Assembly: GCA_023392125.1 (NCBI GenBank)
Contig: JAEVZS010000027.1
Span: 62,001-126,000, forward strand
Source: Bacteroidota bacterium
GTDB lineage: Bacteria > Bacteroidota > Bacteroidia > Cytophagales > Cytophagaceae
Length of the DNA stretch: 64,000 nt
Direction of reading: 5' to 3'
Shown here: positions 50,929 to 59,118 of the stretch, in pieces
Layout of the letters: every line of letters starts with the position of its first letter
How positions within the stretch are numbered: the stretch's first letter is position 1
Made by a program: the position numbers and the translations under genes
The notes under the pieces: model-generated
Database searches by the model: none
The model's input: the letters and a program-made list of their open reading frames with translations, nothing else
Told to the model about the DNA's origin: nothing

Positions 50929-51059
50929 AAAAGGGGCAATTTTAGTAGACTTTAGCATACATTTTAACCTTAATGTAATTACTGTACAAATTAAAAAATG
51001 TCCCTTTTCCATTAGTGTTTCATTCGATAAACTAAAACTAAAACCTCTTAAGAAAAGGG
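50929..51059 (+). promoter_or_regulatory. Possible nuo leader with alternative pairings near the nuoA start
   Basis: Three related segments can pair in two exclusive ways. AAAAGGGGCA (50929-50938) pairs with TGTCCCTTTT (50999-51008), with one G-U wobble. Alternatively CCCTTTTC (51002-51009) pairs with GAAAAGGG (51052-51059), which ends two bases before the nuoA ATG. The second pairing would hide the start region. No protein or ligand is suggested, and whether the transcript contains all parts is unknown. No clear TAnnTTTG box was found, and the rest of the 50717-51060 gap shows nothing recognisable. Confidence 0.3.
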
Positions 51060-51060
51060 C

Positions 51061-51441
51061 ATGAAAGAAGAAATTGCACTAAACCCGTATCTACCCATCG
51101 GGATGCAGTTTTTGGTTGCACTGGGCTTTGTATGCGTAAGTTTGTTAGCATCCTGGCTGCTTGGCCCCAAAGTTAAAACAAGTAACAAAGTAGAAGCCTT
51201 CGAGGCAGGGATTGAATCGGTAGGAAATGCCCGGATGCAGTTTTCCATTAAATATTTTCTGGTTGCAACTTTGTTTGTACTTTTTGATGTCGAAGTAATC
51301 TTTTTATATCCCTGGGCCGTCAATTTCATCGAGTTTTCCAATGGCGGACTGAAAGAATTCTGGGCAATGCTGTTATTTCTGAGTACCCTGCTTATCGGCT
51401 TCTTTTATGTCATTAAAAAAGGGGCACTGGACTGGGAATAA
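51061..51441 (+). CDS. nuoA: NADH-quinone oxidoreductase subunit A
   Basis: First gene of a complete 14-gene complex I operon (51061-63916). The 126-residue protein has three hydrophobic helices (about 13-35, 67-88, 97-118) and the family motifs VEAFEAGIESVGNARMQFSI and VATLFVLFDVEVIFLYPW, the latter holding the conserved acidic residue. It is an inner-membrane subunit near the quinone site. nuoB follows after 69 bases. Confidence 0.95.
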   Translation: MKEEIALNPYLPIGMQFLVALGFVCVSLLASWLLGPKVKTSNKVEAFEAGIESVGNARMQFSIKYFLVATLFVLFDVEVIFLYPWAVNFIEFSNGGLKEFWAMLLFLSTLLIGFFYVIKKGALDWE

Positions 51442-51510
51442 ATCATACGAAATTTTCGTTTTGTAATTAAGATAAATTAGTTGGGCAATTCTTAAAATTG
51501 ATAAGGGATT

Positions 51511-52047
51511 ATGGTTAATGTAGCACAAGCACCAAGTGGGGTTGAGGGTCCGGGTTTTTTTGCCACATCATTGGATAAAGCGATTGGTCTGGCACGTAAA
51601 CATTCGCTCTGGCCATTGCCATTTGCAACTTCCTGCTGCGGTATTGAATTTATGGCAACCATGGGCGCAACCTATGACTTAGCCCGTTTTGGAGCTGAAC
51701 GACCAAGCTTCTCACCACGCCAGGCAGATTTATTGATGGTAATGGGAACCATCGCCAAGAAAATGGGCCCCGTTCTGAGACAGGTATATGAGCAAATGGC
51801 TGAACCTAAATGGGTAATAGCTGTTGGGGCCTGCGCTTCCAGTGGTGGTATATTTGATACATATAGCGTGCTACAGGGTATTGACAAGATTATTCCGGTG
51901 GACGTATACGTGCCCGGGTGTCCGCCAAGACCTGAGCAGATTCTGGATGGAATCATGAAAATCCAGGATCTTGTTGCCAATGAATCACTGAGACGAAGAG
52001 ACTCACCTGAATATAAACAATTACTTGCTTCCTACGGAATTAAATAA
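51511..52047 (+). CDS. nuoB: NADH-quinone oxidoreductase subunit B
   Basis: Carries the terminal N2 iron-sulfur cluster that passes electrons to quinone. The 178-residue protein has the expected cysteines: the adjacent pair in FATSCCGIEFMAT, one in VGACASSGGIF and one in VPGCPPRPEQILDGI. It overlaps nuoC by one base. Confidence 0.97.
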   Translation: MVNVAQAPSGVEGPGFFATSLDKAIGLARKHSLWPLPFATSCCGIEFMATMGATYDLARFGAERPSFSPRQADLLMVMGTIAKKMGPVLRQVYEQMAEPKWVIAVGACASSGGIFDTYSVLQGIDKIIPVDVYVPGCPPRPEQILDGIMKIQDLVANESLRRRDSPEYKQLLASYGIK

Positions 52048-52553
52048 TGGCTGAACTGACAAACGAATTCATTGTAGAAAAGCTAAATGCTAAATTCGGA
52101 GAAAGTATTGTACTGAATACAGAGGTATCTTACAATATGCTTTCCATTGAAATTAATAAAGACCATATCCTCGAGGTGGTAACTTACTTATACTCCGAAG
52201 AAGATCTTGGCTTTACCTTTTTGACAGATCTGACCGGAGTACATTATCCGGAACCGGAAGACCGCCTCGGTGTAATCTACCACCTGCACAACCTGCCTAA
52301 CAATAAAAGAGTACGTCTGAAAGCTTTTTTTCCAAAAGCGAAACCGGAAATTGCATCCCTCACTCCTGTTTTCAAATCAGCAAACTGGATGGAAAGAGAA
52401 ACGTATGACTTTTTTGGAGTCATATTCAAAAATCATCCGAATCTCAAGCGTATTCTGAATGTCGAAGATATGACCTACTATCCGCTTCGCAAGGAATATG
52501 CGCTGGAAGACGCAACCAGAACTGATAAAAACGATGCTATGTTTGGCCGCTAA
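52047..52553 (+). CDS. nuoC: NADH-quinone oxidoreductase subunit C
   Basis: The 30-kDa-type subunit of the peripheral arm, 168 residues. Signatures are FTFLTDLTGVHYPEPEDRL, MERETYDFFGVIFKNHPNL and the closing YYPLRKEYAL. It starts in the TAATG overlap with nuoB. C and D are separate genes here, unlike the fused NuoCD of E. coli. Confidence 0.95.
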   Translation: MAELTNEFIVEKLNAKFGESIVLNTEVSYNMLSIEINKDHILEVVTYLYSEEDLGFTFLTDLTGVHYPEPEDRLGVIYHLHNLPNNKRVRLKAFFPKAKPEIASLTPVFKSANWMERETYDFFGVIFKNHPNLKRILNVEDMTYYPLRKEYALEDATRTDKNDAMFGR

Positions 52554-52564
52554 GTCTTTAAGGA

Positions 52565-53776
52565 ATGCTTACAGAGGAAGATAAAAACAAAAAATTAGCT
52601 GAGGTACCGGAAGATCAATTAGTCACGTTGAACATGGGCCCTACCCATCCGGCAACTCACGGTGTATTTCAGAATATATTAAAGCTGGACGGCGAAAAAA
52701 TCGTATCATCCGAAGCCACTATCGGATATATTCACCGTGCTTTTGAGAAAATCGCGGAAAGAAGGCCGTATTATCAGATCACTCCGCTAACTGACCGTCT
52801 TAACTATTGCTCCGCTCCGCTAAATAATTTCGGTTACCATATGACTGTTGAAAAACTGTTAGGAATCGAGACACCTAAGCGAGTAGACTACCTGAGAGTG
52901 ATTGTTATGGAACTGGCCAGGATTGCCGATCACCTTATCTGTAACAGCATTTTGGGTGTAGACTCCGGAGCATTCACCGGCTTCCTGTACGTAATGCAGT
53001 TCAGAGAACGCATTTATGAAATTTATGAAGAAATATGTGGTGCCAGACTCACCACTAATATGGGAAGAATAGGCGGATTTGAGCGCCCGTGGCCTGAACT
53101 TGCTTTCAGAAAACTGGAAAAGTTTCTGGATGAGTTTCCTGCTGTAATGAAAGAGTTTGAAGCACTTTTTAATCGCAACAGGATTTTCATGGACCGCTGT
53201 ATCAGCGTAGGTGCTATTTCTGTAGAAGATGCTCTAAATTATGGATTTACAGGTCCAAACCTCAGAGCGACAGGCATTGATTATGACGTAAGGGTCATGA
53301 ACCCATATTCATCCTATCAGGATTTTGATTTTGAAATTCCTGTAGGTATCAGTGGTGATGCTTACGACCGCTTTATGGTTCGTAATCACGAAATCTGGCA
53401 GAGCCTGAGCATTATCAGGCAGGCATTGCAAAAACTACCTGCCGGTCCTCATCATGCAGAAGTACCGGAATATTTTCTGCCTCCCAAAGCCGATGTATAC
53501 AACCATATGGAGGCCCTGATATGGCACTTTAAAATTGTAATGGGTGAGATTGACGTCCCTATAGGAGAAGTATATCATTCAATTGAAGCAGCTAATGGGG
53601 AATTAGGTTTCTATCTGGTAAGTGATGGCGGCAGAAGCCCGTTCAGACTACATTTCAGACGTCCCGGATTCATTTACTATCAGGCATTCGGCCAAATGAT
53701 AAAAGGGGGACAGATCGCAGATGCTGTAGTTACATTGAGCAGTATAAATCTAATTGCGGGTGAAATTGACGCATAA
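52565..53776 (+). CDS. nuoD: NADH-quinone oxidoreductase subunit D
   Basis: The 49-kDa-type subunit that forms the quinone pocket with NuoB. The 403-residue protein shows NMGPTHPATHGVF (quinone-site His region), GYIHRAFEKIAERRPYYQ, TGFLYVMQFRERIYEIYE and a C-terminal KGGQIADAVVTLSSIN. The ATG lies 11 bases after the nuoC stop. Confidence 0.96.
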   Translation: MLTEEDKNKKLAEVPEDQLVTLNMGPTHPATHGVFQNILKLDGEKIVSSEATIGYIHRAFEKIAERRPYYQITPLTDRLNYCSAPLNNFGYHMTVEKLLGIETPKRVDYLRVIVMELARIADHLICNSILGVDSGAFTGFLYVMQFRERIYEIYEEICGARLTTNMGRIGGFERPWPELAFRKLEKFLDEFPAVMKEFEALFNRNRIFMDRCISVGAISVEDALNYGFTGPNLRATGIDYDVRVMNPYSSYQDFDFEIPVGISGDAYDRFMVRNHEIWQSLSIIRQALQKLPAGPHHAEVPEYFLPPKADVYNHMEALIWHFKIVMGEIDVPIGEVYHSIEAANGELGFYLVSDGGRSPFRLHFRRPGFIYYQAFGQMIKGGQIADAVVTLSSINLIAGEIDA

Positions 53777-53818
53777 ATCTAACATACAAACCTGTACAGA
53801 AGGATCAGTTTGTTAAAC

Positions 53819-54352
53819 ATGGAACAGGAAACAACAGAGATTAAATTCTCCAGCGAAAAGCTAAAAAAAGTTCAGGAAATCATAGGCCGGTATCCGGAAG
53901 GAAAACAAAAGTCAGCCCTCCTTCCCCTCCTTCATATAGCTCAGAGAGAGTTTGGCGGATGGCTAAGCGTGCCAGTCATGGATTATGTTGCTTCATTGCT
54001 GGATATCAAGCCGATTGAAGTATACGAAGTTGCCTCATTCTATACAATGTTTAATTTAAAACCGGTTGGGCATTGTATGATCGAATTTTGCCGGACAGGC
54101 CCGTGTATGGCTGTAGGTTCACATCAGCTTATTGACTATACACTCAATAAGCTAGGTATCAAAGAAGGCGAAACTACCCCTGACGGAAAATTTACTGTTA
54201 AAGGTGTTGAATGTCTCGGTTCCTGCGGAACTGCTCCCATGGCACAAATAGGCAAGTATTATTATGAACACCTGACTGAAGAGAAAATAAATAAGATCAT
54301 TGAAATTTTCGGTGATCCTTCGAGTGATACTTATACTAAATACGATATCTGA
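53819..54352 (+). CDS. nuoE: NADH-quinone oxidoreductase subunit E
   Basis: The 24-kDa-type subunit holding the 2Fe-2S cluster N1a. From the ATG at 53819 it has 177 residues; a TTG nine bases upstream is less likely. The four ligands lie in EFCRTGPCMAVG (Cx4C) and ECLGSCGTAPM (Cx3C). The fold core SLLDIKPIEVYEVASFYTMF is typical. Its stop codon overlaps the nuoF ATG by one base. Confidence 0.95.
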   Translation: MEQETTEIKFSSEKLKKVQEIIGRYPEGKQKSALLPLLHIAQREFGGWLSVPVMDYVASLLDIKPIEVYEVASFYTMFNLKPVGHCMIEFCRTGPCMAVGSHQLIDYTLNKLGIKEGETTPDGKFTVKGVECLGSCGTAPMAQIGKYYYEHLTEEKINKIIEIFGDPSSDTYTKYDI

Positions 54353-55704
54353 TGGCCAGGAAAATATTATTTGAAAATATTCATGTTCCGGGCATTGAGA
54401 CCTATAAGGTTTACAAAGAAACCGGAGGATACAGGGCTGCTGAAAAAGCGCTAAAAACGATGTCGCCCGATGAAATCATGGAAGAAGTAAAAGCTTCCGG
54501 ACTCAGAGGGCGCGGTGGTGCGGGTTTCCCAACTGGTCTGAAATGGAGCTTTCTTGACAGAAAAAGTGACAAACCCCGTTATCTGGTGTGCAATGCAGAT
54601 GAAAGTGAACCCGGCACATTTAAAGATCGTTACCTGATGGAGCATATCCCTCATTTGCTTATTGAGGGTCTTATAATATCTTCCTACTCTCTTGGTTCAA
54701 ACAGAACCTATATATATATCCGCGGAGAGTACAAATGGATTATAGATATACTTGAAAATGCTATCGCAGAAGCTAAAAACGCAGGGTATCTGGGCAAAAA
54801 TATTCTTGGCACGGGATATGATCTGGAAATATACGTGCAGACAGGTGGCGGTGCTTACATATGTGGAGAAGAAACTGCTCTTATTGAATCCCTCGAAGGG
54901 AAACGTGGTAATCCCAGAATAAAACCACCTTTCCCGGCAATATCCGGGTTGTATAACTGTCCGACGGTAGTTAACAATGTAGAAACGCTGGCAACGGTAA
55001 CACCAATTATTAATATGGGTGGCGCCGAATATGCAAAAATTGGCATTGGAAAAAGTACAGGAACAAAGCTTATATCAGCCTGTGGAAATCTCAAAAAACC
55101 GGGCGTTTATGAAATAGAGCTTGGCCTTCCGGTAGAGGAATTTATATACTCTGATGAGTACTGTGGCGGAATCAGAGACGGCCATAAGCTAAAGGCAGTT
55201 GTAGCCGGTGGCTCTTCCGTACCCATTCTTCCAACCGAGCTGATTTTGAAAACAGCAGCCGGTGAACCCAGGCTCATGACATATGAGTCCCTTTCCGAAG
55301 GTGGTTTTGCCACCGGAACCATGCTTGGGTCCGGCGGATTTATTGCCATGGATGAAACAGTCTGCATCGTCAGAAATCTTTGGACATTTACAAGATTCTA
55401 CCACCATGAATCCTGCGGTCAGTGCAGCCCGTGCCGTGAAGGTACAGGTTGGATGGAAAAAGTACTGCATCGTCTTGAGCATGGTCACGGCACGATGGAA
55501 GATATTGACCTTCTGGTCAGTATCGCAAAAAAAATCGAGGGTAATACTATTTGCCCGCTCGGAGATGCCGCTGCATGGCCTGTAGCCAGTGCTATACGTC
55601 ACTTCAGAGAAGAGTTTGAATATCATGCAAAATATCCGGATAAAGTGGCCCAAAGCCAGTTTGCACATCTGGATAACTATAAAACTGAATTAAATCCGGC
55701 TTAG
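54352..55704 (+). CDS. nuoF: NADH-quinone oxidoreductase subunit F
   Basis: The NADH-oxidising flavin subunit, 450 residues. It shows the NADH/FMN motifs RGRGGAGFPTGLKW and GAYICGEETALIESLEGKRG, and the N3 cluster ligands in ESCGQCSPCREGTGW with the last Cys in NTICPLGDAAAWP. Together with NuoE and NuoG it forms the electron-input module, so the complex probably uses NADH directly. Confidence 0.97.
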   Translation: MARKILFENIHVPGIETYKVYKETGGYRAAEKALKTMSPDEIMEEVKASGLRGRGGAGFPTGLKWSFLDRKSDKPRYLVCNADESEPGTFKDRYLMEHIPHLLIEGLIISSYSLGSNRTYIYIRGEYKWIIDILENAIAEAKNAGYLGKNILGTGYDLEIYVQTGGGAYICGEETALIESLEGKRGNPRIKPPFPAISGLYNCPTVVNNVETLATVTPIINMGGAEYAKIGIGKSTGTKLISACGNLKKPGVYEIELGLPVEEFIYSDEYCGGIRDGHKLKAVVAGGSSVPILPTELILKTAAGEPRLMTYESLSEGGFATGTMLGSGGFIAMDETVCIVRNLWTFTRFYHHESCGQCSPCREGTGWMEKVLHRLEHGHGTMEDIDLLVSIAKKIEGNTICPLGDAAAWPVASAIRHFREEFEYHAKYPDKVAQSQFAHLDNYKTELNPA

Positions 55705-55706
55705 TC

Positions 55707-56675
55707 ATGATGAAAGTAACAATTGACGGAATTGAGGTAGAAGTAGAACCGGGAACAACCATCCTCAATGCTGCCAGAAAAATCGGTAAAAATGTACCGC
55801 CTGCCATGTGCTATTACTCCAAGCTGGAGGCAAGCGGAGGAAAATGCCGTGTATGTCTGGTAAAAGTAACCCAAGGTTCTGAAAAGGATCCCAGGCCAAT
55901 GCCCAAACTTGTGGCATCATGCAGAACAACAGTCATGGACGGGATGGTTGTTGAAAATACAACCAGCAAAGAAGTAATAGAAGCGCGTAATGCTGTTGTT
56001 GAGTTTTTGCTTATCAATCACCCGCTGGATTGTCCGGTATGCGACCAGGCCGGTGAATGTGATCTTCAGAATCTTTCTTTTGAGCATGGCACTGCCAAGA
56101 CACGCTACCAGGAAGCCAGAAGAACATTCGACCGCATAGATATCGGTGACAAGATTCAACTTCATATGAACCGTTGTATTCTGTGCTACCGCTGCGTATT
56201 TACAGCTGACCAGATTACCAATGAACGTGTTCACGGTGTTCTTAATCGTGGTGATGCAGCTGAAATCGGTACCTACATCAAGAATGCAATTGACAACGAT
56301 TTCTCCGGAAATGTCATAGACGTATGCCCGGTTGGAGCACTGACTGACAAAACATTCCGCTTCAAAAGCCGTGTATGGTTTGTAAAACCGGTCGACGCCC
56401 ACAGAAACTGTGACAAATGCTGCGGCAAGGTTAATCTCTGGATGTATAATGATCAGATCTATCGTGTAACAGGAAGAAAAGACCAGTGGGGTGAAGTAGA
56501 AGAGTTTATCTGTAACACATGCCGCTTTGACAAAAAAGAGGTTGGAGACTGGATTATTGAGGGTCCCAAGAAATTGAAAAAGTCTTCTGTAATCACAGCC
56601 AATAAATATAGTTTAGGAACAGAAAAAGTAGACGCTCCCAAGCGCATAGGATATGGAAATATTTCTGATCGATAA
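55707..56675 (+). CDS. nuoG: NADH-quinone oxidoreductase subunit G, short form
   Basis: Electron-relay subunit of the input module. The 322-residue protein keeps the N-terminal iron-sulfur domains: the 2Fe-2S N1b ligands (CYYSKLEASGGKCRVC), N5 (HPLDCPVCDQAGECDL) and N4 (CILCYRCV with CPVGAL). A further Cys set (NCDKCCGKVNLW, then ICNTCRF) resembles a degenerate N7 site. The roughly 500-residue molybdopterin-type domain of E. coli NuoG (about 900 residues) is absent. The shortened form is not a frameshift remnant, because its frame ends cleanly inside the nuoH start, a 23-base overlap. I believe short NuoG is common in Bacteroidota. Confidence 0.92.
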   Translation: MMKVTIDGIEVEVEPGTTILNAARKIGKNVPPAMCYYSKLEASGGKCRVCLVKVTQGSEKDPRPMPKLVASCRTTVMDGMVVENTTSKEVIEARNAVVEFLLINHPLDCPVCDQAGECDLQNLSFEHGTAKTRYQEARRTFDRIDIGDKIQLHMNRCILCYRCVFTADQITNERVHGVLNRGDAAEIGTYIKNAIDNDFSGNVIDVCPVGALTDKTFRFKSRVWFVKPVDAHRNCDKCCGKVNLWMYNDQIYRVTGRKDQWGEVEEFICNTCRFDKKEVGDWIIEGPKKLKKSSVITANKYSLGTEKVDAPKRIGYGNISDR

Positions 56676-57702
56676 AATTGTAGTAATAACGCTTGTCTTT
56701 GCCATTTCACTGGTAGTTGCCTTATACAGCACCCTGGCTGAACGTAAAGTATCAGGATTTATCCAGGATCGTCTCGGTCCAAACAGGGCCGGTATATTCG
56801 GAATACTTCAACCACTGGCTGACGGCGGAAAGTTCTTCTTCAAGGAGGAGTTTATCCCTGCCAATGCAGACAAGTTTCTCTTTATTCTTGGACCATCCAT
56901 CTCAATGTTGACTGCATTAATGACCAGTGCTGTTATTCCATGGGGAACTTATCTTGAGGTAGCAGGAAGAGCCGTAACACTTCAGGTTACTGATATTAAC
57001 ATTGGTCTTCTTTATGTCTTTGCCGTGGTATCCGTAGGAGTTTACGGAATAATGATCGGCGGCTGGGCATCGAATAATAAGTTTTCACTGCTTGGAGCAC
57101 TTCGGGCTTCTTCGCAAATGATCAGTTATGAAATCGCCATGGGATTATCAATAATTGCGCTGGTTATGACTTCCGGATCTCTGTCTATAGGAACCATCGT
57201 TGGACAACAGACCAGTGAATTATTTGGTATAAGCGGAGCTTCCTGGAACATCATTTATCAGCCTCTGGGCTTTATGATATTCTTTATCTGTGCTCTGGCG
57301 GAATGCAACAGAACGCCTTTTGACCTCCCCGAATCTGAGTCAGAGCTTGTTGCAGGTTATCATACCGAATATAGCAGTATGAAGCTTGGTCTTTACCTTT
57401 TCGCCGAATACATTAACATGTTCATTTCCGGTGCGATTATGAGCGCTCTTTATTTTGGCGGTTATAACTTCCCGTTTATGAATGAGCTTGTTGAAATGGG
57501 CTGGAGCCATAATCTCGTTGCCATTATGGGAGTTGGAGTTTTCTTCCTGAAAATTTTCTTCTTTATTTTCCTTTTCATGTGGATACGCTGGACGCTGCCA
57601 AGATTCAGATATGATCAGCTAATGAATCTGGGATGGAAAATATTGATACCTCTGGCCCTCTTTAATATTTTAATAACAGGATTATTTATTCTGGTTTTCT
57701 AA
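56653..57702 (+). CDS. nuoH: NADH-quinone oxidoreductase subunit H
   Basis: Membrane subunit forming part of the quinone channel; 349 residues with about eight helices. Characteristic segments are AERKVSGFIQDRLGPNRAGI, QPLADGGKFFFKEEFIPANA, LRASSQMISYEIAMGLSI, AECNRTPFDLPESESELVAG (conserved acidic loop) and WIRWTLPRFRYDQLMNLGWK. The start lies inside the last 23 bases of nuoG. Confidence 0.97.
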   Translation: MEIFLIDKIVVITLVFAISLVVALYSTLAERKVSGFIQDRLGPNRAGIFGILQPLADGGKFFFKEEFIPANADKFLFILGPSISMLTALMTSAVIPWGTYLEVAGRAVTLQVTDINIGLLYVFAVVSVGVYGIMIGGWASNNKFSLLGALRASSQMISYEIAMGLSIIALVMTSGSLSIGTIVGQQTSELFGISGASWNIIYQPLGFMIFFICALAECNRTPFDLPESESELVAGYHTEYSSMKLGLYLFAEYINMFISGAIMSALYFGGYNFPFMNELVEMGWSHNLVAIMGVGVFFLKIFFFIFLFMWIRWTLPRFRYDQLMNLGWKILIPLALFNILITGLFILVF

Positions 57703-57727
57703 AACGACAAGAGAGAAGAAATCCGAT

Positions 57728-58255
57728 ATGAAATTAACAAACAGATCGAAAGTAGTAGTAAATAAGGAAATGACACTGGCCGAGAAACTGTATCTGCCGG
57801 CAATCCTTAGCGGGATGGGTATTACTATAAAGCATTTCTTTAAAAAGAAACCTACTATTCAATATCCGGAACAAAAGCGAGACTTCAGTTTCATCTACCG
57901 GGGCAAGCATGTGTTAAAACGTGATGAAGAAGGGAGGGAAAATTGTACCGCCTGCGGCTTATGCGCAGTTTCCTGCCCTGCCGAGGCAATATCCATTGTG
58001 GCAGGAGAACGTAAACCCGGTGAGGAAAAATTGTACAGGGAAGAAAAATACGCCAAATCGTATGAAATTAATATGCTGCGTTGTATTTTCTGCGGCCTGT
58101 GTGAAGAAGCCTGTCCGAAAGATGCAATCTATCTGACAGAAGAGCTCGCTCCGGCAAACTACGACCGAAGCAACTTTATTTATGGAAAAGATAAGTTGGT
58201 ACAGCCACTTGGCACCAGTGCTCATCCTAAAACATATAAACCATACAAAAAATAA
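57728..58255 (+). CDS. nuoI: NADH-quinone oxidoreductase subunit I
   Basis: Carries two 4Fe-4S clusters, N6a and N6b, between NuoG and NuoB. The 175-residue protein has a ferredoxin pair: CTACGLCAVSCPAEAIS and CIFCGLCEEACPKDAIYL. YRGKHVLKRDEEGRENC precedes the first. The stop codon overlaps the nuoJ ATG by one base. Confidence 0.96.
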   Translation: MKLTNRSKVVVNKEMTLAEKLYLPAILSGMGITIKHFFKKKPTIQYPEQKRDFSFIYRGKHVLKRDEEGRENCTACGLCAVSCPAEAISIVAGERKPGEEKLYREEKYAKSYEINMLRCIFCGLCEEACPKDAIYLTEELAPANYDRSNFIYGKDKLVQPLGTSAHPKTYKPYKK

Positions 58256-58764
58256 TGGATCAGTTGTTTTTTTTAATTCTGTCAATTCTTGCAATCGGCA
58301 GTGCATTAAGTGTCATTTTAACACCCAATCCAGTATATAGTGTTTTGTTTCTTGTTCTGACCTTTTTCTCCATTGCGGGGCATTATGCATTCATACTGGG
58401 AGCTCAGTTCGTGGCTATCGTCAATATCATAGTATATGCAGGAGCCATACTTGTTCTTTTCCTCTTTGTCATCATGCTTCTTAACCTCAACAAAAGAGAG
58501 CAGTATAAAAAACCGTTTTCGTCCAAGATCGTCGGAATTGTATGCGGGGGCTTGTTCGTTCTTTCCCTTCTGGCTGCGATGGCCGGTTATCAGTCCAACG
58601 AGGAGATGATTAAAGCCTCTTCTGCTGATATCGGAACGGTTCAGGTGCTGGGCAAGGTGCTGTTTAATGAATTTGTCCTTCCATTTGAAGTCTGTTCCGT
58701 TCTGTTCCTTTCTGCTATGATCGGGGCCATCATGTTGGGTAAGAAAAACTTAAAAGATCATTAA
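58255..58764 (+). CDS. nuoJ: NADH-quinone oxidoreductase subunit J
   Basis: Small membrane subunit, 169 residues, with about five helices. The helix ALSVILTPNPVYSVLFLVLT and the pi-bulge region AGAILVLFLFVIMLLNL are characteristic. It contributes to proton transfer across the membrane arm. nuoK follows four bases later. Confidence 0.94.
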   Translation: MDQLFFLILSILAIGSALSVILTPNPVYSVLFLVLTFFSIAGHYAFILGAQFVAIVNIIVYAGAILVLFLFVIMLLNLNKREQYKKPFSSKIVGIVCGGLFVLSLLAAMAGYQSNEEMIKASSADIGTVQVLGKVLFNEFVLPFEVCSVLFLSAMIGAIMLGKKNLKDH

Positions 58765-58768
58765 TTCG

Positions 58769-59095
58769 ATGGAAAATATTTTACAACATTTTTCAGGTTC
58801 CTTAAATAATTACATTATTCTCTGTTCTATACTGTTCGCCATAGGCGTAATGGGTGTTTTAATCAGAAGAAATATCATTATAATATTTATGTCCATTGAG
58901 CTTATGCTCAATTCAATCAATCTTTTAATGGTTGCATTTTCAATGCATCATGGAGATCCTTCAGGTCAGGTTTTTGTATTTTTTGTTATGGCAGTTGCCG
59001 CAGCTGAAATTACTGTAGGTCTGGCTTTATTGGTAATGATCTACCGCAACACAGGCTCCGTAAGCATTGATGCGCTAAAAAATCTTAAGTGGTAA
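58769..59095 (+). CDS. nuoK: NADH-quinone oxidoreductase subunit K
   Basis: Three-helix membrane subunit, 108 residues. The conserved buried glutamates appear in IFMSIELMLNSINL and AAAEITVGLALLVMIYR. It links the antiporter-like subunits to the quinone region. Confidence 0.95.
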   Translation: MENILQHFSGSLNNYIILCSILFAIGVMGVLIRRNIIIIFMSIELMLNSINLLMVAFSMHHGDPSGQVFVFFVMAVAAAEITVGLALLVMIYRNTGSVSIDALKNLKW

Positions 59096-59118
59096 AACAA
59101 AATTTGATATAACAAACA

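Noticed and set aside
55707..56675. Short NuoG considered as a frameshifted or truncated pseudogene
   Set aside because: The frame ends in a precise overlap with nuoH, all upstream cluster motifs are intact, and no remnant of the missing domain follows; a genuine short form is more likely.
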